Shown here piece by piece: positions 1 to 18,670 of a DNA stretch of 64,000 bases. Both the position numbers and the translations under genes were made by a program. The stretch comes from Xiphias gladius (lineage: Eukaryota > Chordata > Actinopteri > Istiophoriformes > Xiphiidae). Below the pieces are notes generated by a model. It searched no databases, was not told the origin of the DNA, and worked only from the letters and a program-made list of their open reading frames with translations. The stretch covers positions 25,987,206 through 26,051,205 of the forward strand of contig NC_053417.1 of NCBI RefSeq assembly GCF_016859285.1, written 5' to 3'. Position 1 is the stretch's first letter, and each line of letters begins with the position of its first letter.

Positions 1-11
1 AAGATCCTCAC

Positions 12-116
12 CTGTAAAAGAATATTTGCTCCAAGGTGTGCTTCATAATCCCCTGACAATCCCTCTTGCGCATAAAGAGTGAAGAAAACCAGAATGCACT
101 GAATTTTCAAGTTCAT
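12..116 (-). CDS. First coding exon of an unidentified secreted/membrane protein (gene continues beyond window start)
   Basis: A 35-codon exon begins with ATG at 116 and ends at a consensus donor (ACAG|GTGAGG, exon end at 12, phase 0). It starts MNLKIQCILVFFTLYA, a lysine followed by an uninterrupted hydrophobic core, then a small/polar stretch (QEGLSG) and DYEAHLGANILLQ. This is the shape of a cleavable signal peptide with the start of the mature chain. The gene runs off the window toward lower coordinates, so no domain can be seen and I do not recognise the family. It sits downstream of pfkfb1 on the same strand, and its upstream region (about 117-900) is relatively GC-rich with a (CCT)n run, as expected of a promoter/5' UTR. 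It could be a chance ORF, but start, signal-like core and in-phase donor fit together. Confidence 0.45.
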
Positions 117-1641
117 CGTGTTCATAATAATTCAGATTCGAGGCTCCAAAGTGAAGTTGAACTGCCCAGTGGCCTCGGGCTGTCAGCGGGACTGGAGCGG
201 CTCGTACAGCGGGACGCTCTGCACACACCTCACATTTTACACGTTATTTTTTTTTCTTTTTTTTTTCTTTTTTTTTTCCGAGGGGCAGTCTCTCCCCTCC
301 CTCCCTCACCTCCGCTCAGTTTGGCTTAGTTTAAAACAGCTCCACTGCAGTGACAGCCCGATAACGGAAAGGGAGAAAGAAAAAGAAAAAACAAACAACA
401 ACAACAAACAAACAAAAACAAACAAAAACAAAAAAAACCCGCTGGGATCAGAGGCGAACATCCGCCGGGTGTCGGTGAAAAAATAAATAAATAAACGCGT
501 AAATAAAACCAGCAGCGGGAGAGAGAAGAGGAAAAGAGCTCAGTCAGAAAGTTGCGTGAGTCCCGCTGGATTGAAGAAAGCAGCTCCCAGCTTGTGTTCG
601 AGCATACTGGAAATTTCGCGGACTGCTGCCACCGAGGTCCATGAGAAATGAGGGATTATTAACCCCTGCTCGACTATTCGAGGAAAGCACCCCGCTACCA
701 AAACACCTCCTCCTCCTCCTCCTCTAAACTCGGTTGGATTTCCCTAAAAAGTCTGAGTTATATTCCTTAAATTGCTCCCAAATGCGACCCCCCCCCCCCC
801 CCACACACACACACCCCACCCCCGAAAGTAACTCTTTCACAAAGGTCCAGCATTGACTGAAAGGAACAGGACGTTGGTCTGCTGGGGAAAGACCTGTTCA
901 GTTTATCTTTAGCCTCTCTGTGGGAGAGTTAAGAGCCAACACAAACAGGACTTGAGAAGTGGGTTTATTTTCTCAGGGACAACAGGTTGGAGGCGACTCT
1001 TTGCACAGTTTCTTTACATTATTCCATTCACGCCTGCTGATTTTTCAGCATCTTACCTACATGACAAACAAATACAACCAAGTGTCCAAATCTACAAAAA
1101 AATAATGTTTTGTTTGTTTGGGTGCTGTCCGTGGTGCTGATTCCTACCTCTATAGTTAGATCATCAACAACAAATAATGTTACCTGTACAACAGTTATAT
1201 GTGCATGACGTCTCGGGTCATACCGTCAAACTCCCTGCGTCTTTTTACGCGTTTTTCCTCTCAGCCTCGGTGCGCAGCGCATTGCTTACTTCCTCTAAAT
1301 CGCTCGTGAACAATGAAGACACTTTCGGAAATGTCGAGAAAAGCAAACTCTAGTCAGATAAGACAGAGGGAAACATTGCACAGACACGTTAAAAAACAGA
1401 ACCTCCAGTAACATCTGTAGGTCACGTCCTTTTCGGTCACTGCAGGTGGGGTCCATGTTACTTCTTCAACTTTCCCAATTCTACCACCTCGTCTTCTTCG
1501 GCTTTGAAGCCCCCGCTTCCTTCCTGCTGTCACACATATCAAGCTTTAGCTGGAGTGCATCAGTAATGTTTTAGTGAAGCTAATCAGTGGCGGCACGTCC
1601 GGTTTTCCCTTGGTTTTAGCTCCTCTCTCACGAAACGGCGT
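117..1641. other. Promoter side of the first-exon gene plus pfkfb1 3' UTR
   Basis: No convincing coding exon here. 117-900 holds poly-T/poly-A tracts (247-278, 378-438), a (CCT)n run near 706-723 and a C-run/CA tract near 787-813. This is plausibly the 5' flank of the minus-strand exon at 12-116. On the minus strand an AATAAA lies at 964-969, about 670 nt past the pfkfb1 stop, and is the first reasonable poly(A) signal for that gene. Confidence 0.4.
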
Positions 1642-8663
<7,022 letters not shown>

Positions 8664-10300
8664 GGGGCCTGTGTGGCCGGCGGAGGAGTGGACGACAAAG
8701 GCGCACAGCTCTGCGATCTGCGTGCATGTGTGTGCTTCGCTGAACACTACCTACTGCAGGTCAGCTGACTGTTGCTAAGGAGAAGTACTTAGTAGGCAGG
8801 AGGGGGAGGACCTGAGGCCACGCTGCTTGTCTGCCTCTCCGTCTGTTTCATGATTGCAAAGGCCCAAGAGCGGCTGCCAGATTCTCTGTGGCGGTGTCAG
8901 AGAGCAAGAAGCATCCGAAATCCAGCGTACAGTGCGACTATTGTGGTGACACAGCTGGTTTCTCAGCCCGAGTGAGAGCATCGGAGTCATGTGAGACAAG
9001 TATAACACGTGGGGACTTCTCATGAATTCAGATGAGCGCATCTGGTGCTGCACAGGCTGTTTGTTTGTCGGACTGAGGAGTGCAGAGAGGGGATTCTTAT
9101 TTCTTACCACCAGAGGGCAGTTTATACCTTAACTTTAGAGCTGGCACACTCTGGGAGAGTTACGGTTATTGTTTACTGCATATGTCATTTACCCCGGCTA
9201 TAAAAACGCCGTGCTGAATTGTAGTGTGCACTTAGAGACCGGGTTTGTTTGGATTCGGCCAACCGGCTAACCCACTTCTCTAGTAGTGCTGCCGTTCATT
9301 GAAGCCGGTCGTTACCAGAGAGGCCGCTTGTACGAAACGACATCCACATCCAGTACGACCAGTCCCGCGCTCAAGCATCAAAGGTCAGAGTCTATATACA
9401 GTACAGTCTAATATAACTATTGGGGCTCGGATGACTTTTTTATTTTACTACTGGATTGGGTTGGTTGTACTGACTGGTGAAGGCCAAACATACTCTAAGT
9501 TTTATGTTGTCACTTGATGTATTTTATCAGGTTACCACAGTCTTTGTGCCTGAGTCTCTCTGTGTTCTTCGCTTTACCTGGACGCAAGACAAATTTTCTT
9601 CAAGGTTAAAGTTGAAGTTGACATGAGAACGGTGTCAATCGTCTCGTCGAAGTCTTACGCCAGACAGAGAATAAGCAAATTTCCCAAAATGTCAAACACT
9701 GGCTTTAAGTAAAGCCCTTGAGAAAAATGTAAGTGGTTACTTTCCACAACTGAACATAAATTTGATAGTTGGGAACACAAGATACCTCCGGAGACCCATC
9801 AGCTCTCTCAGCTCTCTGCAATCATCGCTTGTCAACGGCAAATACTAAAAAATCAGCTGTAGCTTTTCTTGTATAAGAAATTCAAAGTAAAAATCTGTGT
9901 ATTTATTGAAACCTAAAATGCCTGACCCCAAAAGAAACGGTCCCTTGTGACATAATGCTGCAGCGAGCTCTGTATTAGATTACTCAGGCATCAAAGCTTA
10001 ATGTTATTCATTCCATTAACTTCACACAGACATCATCATTTACCCAGCTTTGGCCTATGTTCAAAGTCTGACAAGCAGGTCCTCTTGGGCAGTGATTAGC
10101 GGGGCACTGGTCGCCAGTAACGGCCAGTTTGGGATGAGCTCAACCATCAAGAGAAGGTAGATGCTATTCTGTTGGACGTTTGCCCTGGCATGAGGTCAGC
10201 ACATCCTCCCAAACAGCAGCCATGTGGGATTAGAGCTGGGGTTCTTCCTTTCACTACTCCTCCCTCTTTCTCCCCTCTCCCATGTACATACTGTACATAG

Positions 10301-10343
<43 letters not shown>

Positions 10344-13300
10344 GTTAGGGGAGTTTAAGAAACATGAAATAACGCGTGAGCATATTCCACCAGATATTAC
10401 AAAGCAAGCAAGCTCTCGGAGGTGACGTCTTTCTCTGGTGACCAGCCTGCAGAATCAAGACTGGTTCTCGGTTTAGGCAGGATGGAGGACCTGGCCGGGG
10501 CGCCGGATCGGTATCACTCACGCAAGTAAAATGTGCCTCGCAAAGCAACCGAGCAAAAGCAGTGATTAAGTTCATCAAATAACAAACAAACCAAGCTACT
10601 CTCCTAACTTCCTATTTCTTACTATTTAGCTTATTTATATCAGCTACTTCTTCAATTGCTTCTCTCAACATGGAAGTTATTTCATTGCTACACAACACAT
10701 GGAGTCTATTTTTACTCTTTCAGTCCGTATGTGTCAATCTGTGGCCTGTATGTGTCATGTATTAGCAGAAATCTTGCCGCAAGGTGTCTTCTATGTATTT
10801 GTCTTGGCACGCTCTCTGCGGCAGCAGTTCATCATTGGTCTCACCTGCGCTGTCACACCTGCGGAGCCTCATATGTTCCAGCTGGGGAAGCTCCATCCTG
10901 TGCTCCACTGCAGAGTGGCTTTAGACCATCAGCACAATCGACACATCGGATTATGTGGCCAGTGGCAACAGAACTGATGCTCTTTTTAAAGAAACGAAAC
11001 CCCTATGCCAAAGTATTCTCAACCCACCCCAGCCCCCACCCCTCCGAGCCCTCTCTTTTCACGACACAGGGACATATGATAGCAGCACACTGGGCTTGTC
11101 CTTTAATGTGTGCCAGGGCCAGAGTTCACAACGTACACACATGGCCAGGGAGAAGCAGCACTCGGAGGGCACGTCATAACAAGTGCAAAGGTCGCTGAGG
11201 AGGAAATTGTTGTTGCACAAGGAGACACGGCAACTTGAATGTTTGTACACTGCAATTCACTCGTCGCACATGTCGTGGTATCACTGAAGCATGTCATACA
11301 CTTCAACAAACAGAGGGGGCGTAATATTAGAAATTAAAAAAAAAAAAATCCAAAGTATATAATAATTCTAAGCAGGTCTTGACTATGTAGTGTGTTCTGT
11401 TGAGTCCATCCTTCACATCACCAGGACTTGCGCATTCGTTTAGTGAAGTATGCAGGACGCAAAAGGTTAAATTCACATCTATTTATTAAAATACAGCAGT
11501 GTCTTAAAGATTGAGGTTGCTCACAGAGCTCTGGACCAGACTACGCATCCCTGACAAGCATACAGCATCCACATCGGTTCACGAAGTCTGAGTGACTGTT
11601 CTCTCCCTGGTCCAGCAGGTATTAAGTTTAAACATAGTAAACAACGTTGTTGGCACGGTCGTCTTCTTATTGGCTGAGGCCTCCGTCACTCCTCAGGTAC
11701 GTGCCTCCCTCGTGCGGACATTTCACTCTGGACGTGATTGACTCGCCCCATTTAACGACTTATCTGTAGAAAAAGAGGTAGAAAAAGACGAGACACTGCA
11801 CAGCACCCAAGGACAGTTTTTCAAATTGTCCTGCCGTTTCCATATAACGGGTTGTTTTTCACATGTAGACAACCGTATATCTTTGGGTGCATTCTTTACA
11901 GAATAACACCTCTGTTTAGTACAAGCGCCTGAATTTAATAAGCACCATAAGCTGCTTTCTTTTAGTCTCATAGTAAGATAATAAATAAAAACACATCAAA
12001 ACAACCCTTCAGTTCACACACGGACAAGTGAGAAGAGGAAGTATACTCAAACCAGACATCACCATCACTGCTAAAGAAGTGTCGTTGATAGACACTGTGG
12101 TCCAAATTCATACTACACGATTCTGTACAGCGTACTGAATATAGAACCATCGCATCTACTGCATTTTAGCAGTAAGCGTATAAAAGGAAATCAACCTGCT
12201 TTATCATTTCCTACAGACAAGAAATGATACAATATGTGCAAATCGTATTTTATTCTATTGGGATGTCACTGCCAATTCAATTTACAAACATCAAAATCAA
12301 AAGTTCTTCGTAAGATTTCTCACCTTTTTGTTTTCGTGAACTTTCAGGAGTTGACTCACCGCCACACAAAAATTATTTTATTATTTTCCTCTTCCCAGCT
12401 GTGAACTCTTCATCTGTTCCATGTGGGAGGGTAGTGTGCATCGACAGCACACGCGGAAAGTATGCGTCCCGCCTCATATGTGTATACTCGCAGAAGTGAG
12501 TAAATATTCTCCCATAGTGCAATGCACAAAGACAAAGAAAGAGCTGCTCACAGAAAAGGTCCTCAGAACAAAATGACCATATGTGTTGTCAGCAGCGGCA
12601 GGCGTACAAGACGTTCGTCGTCACGGTAAACAATCAGAAACACACGGTTAAGGTTAAGGTTGTGGCGCCGCCTCGGGTTGGTTAGGTTCAGGAACAAGAA
12701 CTACCTGGTTAGGTTCAGCAAAAGATCATGGTTAAGGTTTAGAAACGGAGGTTAAGGTTGTCGAAACTGTCTCGGATAAAAGAAACAACGGTTTCACACA
12801 GGAAAAGAAGAGCGGCCTCCTGGTGAAAAGTCCCGTCTTTTGTTGACCCATCTGCAAAAGCTGCTTGCATAATGAATGATGGTGTGACAGCTACTGTACA
12901 GAGTTGGTATGTGGTAAGGATCTGGGACAGGCCAGTAAACTCAGGTATACAAGGCAATTCTAATGGTTACAATTAAAAGGACTCTTGAATATCCGCTACG
13001 AAATGTATTAGACAACCACACGTGTCTGCGTGTAATGATGGTAAGATTCCAGTAAGCCCTTGACGACAGTCATGACATTTCTGCCCACCGCAGCTGTGGT
13101 CTGCAGTACAACCCACTTGAATCTATTAATGTGTAAGTCTGGCAGAGCCGTAGACTTGACACTCAAGCCTTTAACTCGACTCTGACGTAAAAGAAGGACT
13201 CTGATTATCGTCGGACTCGAGATGGGCAGTTAAAAATAAAGGCTGAAAACTGACACAGAGGAAACAGAGATATTGTCTCTTATGTTCCACACGTTCTTTT

Positions 13301-14904
13301 TGACCTGTAATCAGACTTTGATGTGTAAAATCGGCAGAGTTCCCGGTTCACGTAAGGTATGAGGGGATCATACAGATATATCACACCCAAACTATCCACA
13401 CATTTCTGTAACAGTGATTCGTAGTAGATAGTTGCAAACCTTCGGGGTTAAAACAACACAGATCTTATCTGTAGTCTCTCTGTGTGAGTTTGTCCACGTG
13501 TCTCTTTCTTGTGTCCAGAAAGTGTCAAGATTTAAGATAAACTTGATTTGCCTTTGTATCATCCAGGGCGAAACAGCGTATAGCCACTCAGTGGGGAAAA
13601 GAATAAACAACGGTGCAAAGTGTTGCCTCGCTGTGCAACCTGATGAACTAATGAACTGACTCAAAGGTCATCCACAGACTCATGGGGAGCATACATTGTT
13701 TACTGAGAAACTAAGATACCAAAACATCTCTGCAGTCCTGGATAAAGAACCACTGTTTTAAAACAGCATTGTAACAAATTAACTCTGTTTTTTCCTCACT
13801 CTTGATGAGTATGTGTATGTAGGAGAGATGGAGGAATTTATCTTTGCATTACCACTGTTGGTACTTAAACGCCATTTTAATATTTCTGTAAAAATTCCAC
13901 AAGTGAGTTAATTTGATATCCGAATGGTGTTTTGGGCAGAGAAGCAAAACAGCGGCAAAAAGGGGATTAGCAGAAAGGGACGAGAAGTCACAGAGTCTGC
14001 GGTTGCAGAAGGTTGAGGTGAGGATTGATTTTACTAACTGTGCGCTGCTGCCTGTGTGCTAAGTTTTTCATTGTGTTTCCTATGTAAGGATTATTCAGAG
14101 GCATTCCACAACACCACAGTCTCATTACAGAAACAGGACTGCAGAGCAGCCTGTTGTTTCATTATACAAGACTTTGCATCTTTACTGTGACAAACTACCG
14201 CTGCTAATAACACTTTCGTTTGTTCAGCAAGATTATTTAAAACTACAGGCTTTCCGTTACTCTCTTGGCTTGACATTTCATCTTGACCTATCTAGCTGAA
14301 TCTACACTGCAGCTCAGTCAGATAGTGCATCTAGGCTGTGGTTTTGCTATATCCTCTGTACTGACTTCTATGACCGCATGTGCTTGTGCCCTAAATTGCA
14401 ATTTAACATGTGGGGACAATTTTTAAAGGCAGATAAAAACTTTCAGACCAAGTGAGCCAATACATAATAATGCACCGTGAGCTGAGCTGACAGAGAGTTT
14501 TCATTTGTGGATAGTGAACATTTTCCACCCATTATTTTAATGATTCGTGCAGTTTGTTGAACTAAAACTTCTCAAATAATCTCTCAGTCATTCCAGTTTA
14601 ATTCGACGGCGTGTGCGCATATCTCACAACGACGCTGATGGGAAACCCACACATAAAATAGGTGCAGCTTTTTAAGAGAGCGTATAATATATAAATATTT
14701 GTCAGATGGCCAAAAACATTACTCCAAATGAATGCATTGCTCCATGCTTGGTGGATGTGTAATTGGGCATTTGTTTGCTAAAACATTAACTACAACTTTT
14801 TAAGGTGATGATATGGGAGATAATGTGCAGGGTTTTTCTACATTAAAAGCACTGTTTTGAATTGCAGATATTTGTTCAGTAAGTTCTCTGTCTCTTCTAC
14901 AGTG
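8664..14904. other. Intergenic region between pfkfb1 and the UGT pseudogene
   Basis: No coding exon could be supported on either strand. The first few hundred bases should contain the pfkfb1 promoter, but I see no strong TATA box at the right place. A plus-strand TATAAAA at 9199-9205 has no recognisable gene after it. 10304-10342 is a (CA)n tract. 12630-12760 carries several GGTTAGGTTCAG/GGTTAAGGTT blocks (dispersed repeat R5, another copy near 35265-35360). The remainder is unique-looking AT-rich sequence with short ORFs only. Confidence 0.5.
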
Positions 14905-16488
14905 ATGTGTTCATATCCAGCTCTGGCATTCATCCTGCTGTTTTCAGCAACTCTGTTCTCCCGGGCCGATGGTGGAAAAGTTCTGGTTTTCCCCGTAGAT
15001 GGGAGCCACTGGCTGAACATGAAAATCCTGGGGGAGGCGCTTCATTCTCGGGGCCATCAGATCACGGTGCTGCGTTTCTCCACCGGCTGGTACATTTCCA
15101 AAACCTCACCCCTTTAAATGTCCATCGCCGTCACCCAGGAGCAGGCCCAAAACATAGAGAGACAAGCCTTAATGAACTCTTTCTTGAAGAACTCATAGAG
15201 ATACGTCGGAATAAAGGCTCACTTTGGGCCTTTCTGGACTTTTATAAGAACCTTTTCAACATGCTAGAGGAGAACCACTTATGGCAAAACGGGTCATCAG
15301 CATCTTTGAGAATAAGACGCTGGTTAAGGAGCTGAGGGAAACTGGATATGACCTTTGTCTGACTGACCCTGCATTTCCAGGTGGCGTTCTGGTGGCACAC
15401 TATCTCCAGCTTGCTTTGGTTTTCAATGTGCGCTGGCTTCTCAACGGTGAGGCACACATTGCCATTGCTCCCTCTCCTTTGTCCTACATCCCCGAATTGT
15501 TCTCCAGTTACACTAACAAGATGGACGTCTTTTAAAGAATCAATAATATAATCATTCATAACATGATGTCTTACTTGCACTACTATGTCTCAAATCCACC
15601 TTACCAGGCTGTGTGTGATCAATATTTTGGACATGATGTCAGCATCATGTCTCTCATCCAGGGAGCAGATCTCTGGCTAACGTGGGTCGACTTTACATTC
15701 GAGTTCCCTCGGACCACCATGCCCAATGTCGTCTACACCGGAGGGTTCCAGGGAAGGCCCTGCAGGCCTCTTCCGTCAGATTTAGAAGAATTTGTGCAGA
15801 GTTCTGGTGAACATGGGGTGGTCGTCATGTCTCTGGGGAGCCTGCTGAGCGACTTGTGATATCATCGCCTCAGCAATTGCCAACCTCCCTCGGAAAGTCT
15901 TATGGAGACACTTGGGGAAAAGACCTGCCTCCCTTGAAACAACACCATGCTGGTTGAATGGTTACTTCAAAATTATTATACTAGGTCACCCTAAAACCAA
16001 GGCTTTTGTCACGCATGGGGGTACTAACGGCATTTTACGAGGCCATCTACCATGGTGTCCCAGTTCGGGGCATTCCTCTCATCTTTGACCAGTAAGACAA
16101 CATGGTGCGTGTCAAGGTGCGGGGTGTAGCTGAGAGTGTTGAAGTGGCAACTTTGGATGTTGAGTCTCTGACAAGTGCTCTGAAGAGTATTCTAGACCCA
16201 GAAAAGCCCTACAAACAGAATATGCTCAAACTGTCACAGCTTCATCACGACAAACCAGTAAAACCCATAGAGAGTGCCTCTTTCTGGATGGACTACATCG
16301 TAAGGCACAAGGGTGCAGCACATCTGCGCACTGAGTCATATAAGATGCCATGGTATGCCTATCACTAACTAGATGTGATAACAGTTTTTTTAGCATTCGG
16401 TCTCCTAATCATTGCATTATTTTGGGTTTCCTGTATTAAACGTTTCATATGGACCAAGAAGTCCACATCCAAGTCTGAGAGTGAATAG
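14905..16488 (+). pseudogene. UDP-glucuronosyltransferase, UGT5-type, decayed single-exon copy
   Basis: UGTs are ER-membrane enzymes that attach glucuronic acid to lipophilic substrates. Pieces in order: signal peptide MCSYPALAFILLF and the GGKVLVFPVDGSHWLNMK start of the acceptor domain; IEIRRNKGSLWAF; ENKTLVKELRETGYDLCLTD; VYTGGFQ and EHGVVVMSLGSLL; the donor-domain signature around KAFVTHGGTNG; the C-terminal TESYKMPWYAYH; a membrane anchor near 16380-16440; and a basic KSTSKSESE tail. The whole length lies in one exon-like block, as expected of fish UGT5 genes, preceded by a CTTCTACAG acceptor just before the ATG. It is broken: in-frame stops near 15115, 15533 and 16093, and reading-frame changes near 15190, 15275, 15850 and again in 15900-16040. 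The damage is spread through the gene, so sequencing error is unlikely. This is a relic of a gene rather than a processed retrocopy, since no poly(A) tail was seen. Confidence 0.88.
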
Positions 16489-16576
16489 ATACCTTGATGA
16501 CAAATAAAGCGTGAGACTTTAAGAGTGAGATAAAACAGAGCAGTAATGCACAGACACTACAGAATACCAAAAGGGA

Positions 16577-17170
16577 TGTCACGGCTCCAGCTGTGACTCC
16601 AGCTTTTTCCTTGTGTTTCCCTGTCTCCGTCGTGTCTCTACCTTCCCTGTCCGTTTCTGTGTACGCAAGTGTGTCGTGTGTCGTGGGCGCGACTTTCCCT
16701 GACCTGGCTCCTGGTTCAACTACACCCCTGTCTCCAACTGTCTCACCCCATTTGCAGTAACAAGAACCATGGCTCTTCTTCCACTCACCGCCAGATTGTT
16801 CTGCCCGATTCAGTGGTAATCACTCTCTCTTTCCCCCGCTCAGTATCCTGAATACGAGAGCTATTTCCCATGTTTCTCCTTGTAAGCATAGTTAAGTTTT
16901 TCTCCTGTGCCTTGGGTCCCCAGTGTCTGCTCCTCTGCCCGTGTCATCTCAGCTAATCTTCCAGCTCTTTCACACTCCAGCCTGAGAACCATCTGTCTCA
17001 GCTGGCCTCAGCCACCCAGCGCACTCTCCAGCCTGCCCGATCTCTGCCAAAGCCTGCCTCAATCTCCCTCATCTCAACCATTCTGTTTATATCTAAATAA
17101 ACCCAGCATACTCATCCATTTTGTTGTGTTTGTGTTTGATTTTGGGCCCGAAACGAACTAATCCCTAACA
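16577..17170 (+). mobile_element. Solo LTR of an LTR retrotransposon, with target-site duplication
   Basis: 594 bp starting TGTCACGGCTCC and ending ATCCCTAACA, that is TG...CA termini. It is flanked by the identical 5-bp direct repeat AGGGA (16572-16576 and 17171-17175). An AATAAA lies at 17096-17101 near the 3' end, as expected of an LTR polyadenylation signal. No internal region or second LTR follows, so it looks like a solo LTR left by recombination between two LTRs. The perfect target duplication suggests a fairly young insertion. The family (Gypsy, BEL/Pao or ERV) cannot be told from the LTR alone. Confidence 0.75.
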
Positions 17171-17683
17171 AGGGAACCGCATACTATATAGGATTTAAAT
17201 GAAAATATTAGTTGGCATTTGTTGGAAATTCAAATTCTTTAATGTCCATAACATGTTCAAATTATTGAACTGTACTTTTGCAAATAAATAAATAAATAAA
17301 TAAAATAACTGAAAGAACAAATTCAACATCTCAAAAAAGGTTCTTAGTAAATTTCACATATGATGATTAAAGTGCATCGTGAGTTACCTTTAAAATGTTA
17401 TTTTTCCCTTTAGTTAATCATTAATTTTTACATAGCAATGCCTAGGATTACAAAAGTCACAAATATAAAAACCGTAGGGCCGGTAACAATTTATTGTTTA
17501 TGAAAACAACTAAGGATTTATTCTTATACATACACAACCTGCAAATACACATAAGAAAGAAAGAATTTCTTTGTAAAAATTATGTTGGGAAAATATTTAA
17601 TAATTCTTAGAAGGGGCACAATTATATTCTGGTTGAATTACAATTTATTTTCACAGAATTACCATTAAACAAGTTCACGTGTG
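17171..17683. other. AT-rich spacer between solo LTR and the receptor array
   Basis: Contains an (AAAT)n-like run near 17286-17304 and no coding signal. On the minus strand AATAAA at 17644-17649, 35-40 nt past the first receptor's stop codon, is its likely poly(A) signal. The sequence here is unlike the 3' flank of the other receptor copies, so the tandem repeat stops at about 17687. Confidence 0.6.
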
Positions 17684-18670
17684 TTAAACTTCATCTTCAG
17701 TTTGTGCCACAGGCACAGAACCAGAGTTTGGCAGACACAAGCGGTTGACCATCTGATGAGCTCGCTGGAGCAGCTGTCTGAGCTGAGCAGGACCTTCTTC
17801 ATTCGCATGAAGGTAAACCAGAGGGTTGAGAGCGCTGTTCAGACACACGAGGCCACGACTTATCTGATGAGCAATGTAGACTCCATTAGACCACTCGTGG
17901 CACATCTTCCGTTTGGTCAGAACTCTTGACCACAGATTTAGGTTCTTTAATACATGATAGGGAATGTAACAAATGGAGAAGAGAAGGATCAAAATGAACA
18001 ACAACTTCAAGCATTTTTGTTTCAGTACCTTGTCACTCCTCTTCATTGTCCATAAAACTACAGCCATTTGTCCATAGCAGCCCAGTGTGAGGAGGAATGG
18101 GATACAAAACCCAGTGAGTGTCCATCCAAGGCTGTATTTCAGGTAATCCTCAACAAACATATCACTGGTGGACTCGTAGCATGTCTTAGACTCGTTTCCA
18201 AACGTTTTGGCGTAGAACACGTCTGGAAGACTTTGAGCACCCACCAACAGCCAAACCATGACTGAGATAGTCACAGAATGGGTGACAGTTATTCTTCCCA
18301 TCACTCTCAGCGGATGGACAATAGCCAGGTACCGGTACACACTTATACAAGTAAGGAATCCAATGCTGCCATATAAGTTCAGGTTGAATGAGAATCTTGT
18401 TATCTTGCAGAATGCTTCTCCGAAGATCCACTCGCTCTTCATGAAGTAGTACACCATCAAAAATGGGAGCGTGGTCAGATACAAAATGTCTGCAAGTCCC
18501 AGGTTGAGAACAAACACATTGACGATCTTTAGTTTCTTCCAGTTCTGCAGCAAAGACTTCAACCCCCATCCATTAGCTACCAGACCAACGATGAATACTA
18601 AGATGTAAACAGGAGGTAGGAATCTTTCTGTAAAGACAAAGCTGACACGAGGACAAGATGTGTTATTCAT
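17684..18670 (-). CDS. P2Y1-like nucleotide receptor, array copy 1
   Basis: Class A GPCR of the P2Y group, expected at the plasma membrane to sense extracellular nucleotides; 328 aa from MNNTSCPRV. Seen: N-glycosylation sequon NNTS; TM1 VGLVANGWGL; TM2 NLGLADILYL with the conserved Asp; TM3 ending SVYRYLAIVHPL (YRY instead of DRY); ECL2 Cys in TCYEST; TM6 YIPYHVLK with the His and Lys used by P2Y1 for nucleotide phosphates; TM7 SRGLVCLNSALNPLVY with the matching Arg. The start at the inner Met (18670) is preferred over one 10 codons upstream because a TGTCCACAG splice acceptor sits between them. Its ECL2/TM5 segment (FGNESKTCYEST, then GQMAVVLWTMKRS) differs from copies 2 and 3 and resembles copy 4. 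The C-terminus stops at QTEDEV and lacks the final EEELRF of copies 2 and 3, because the repeat junction falls there. Confidence 0.88.
   Translation of the reverse strand: MNNTSCPRVSFVFTERFLPPVYILVFIVGLVANGWGLKSLLQNWKKLKIVNVFVLNLGLADILYLTTLPFLMVYYFMKSEWIFGEAFCKITRFSFNLNLYGSIGFLTCISVYRYLAIVHPLRVMGRITVTHSVTISVMVWLLVGAQSLPDVFYAKTFGNESKTCYESTSDMFVEDYLKYSLGWTLTGFCIPFLLTLGCYGQMAVVLWTMKRSDKVLKQKCLKLLFILILLFSICYIPYHVLKNLNLWSRVLTKRKMCHEWSNGVYIAHQISRGLVCLNSALNPLVYLHANEEGPAQLRQLLQRAHQMVNRLCLPNSGSVPVAQTEDEV

Noticed and set aside
118-486. Plus-strand ORF with GSKVKLNCPV, resembling an Ig-domain strand of TYRO3-like receptors
   Set aside because: The similarity stops after about ten residues and runs into poly-Phe and poly-Lys/Asn low-complexity tracts. 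There are no splice sites in phase, and the minus-strand signal-peptide exon occupies the same place.
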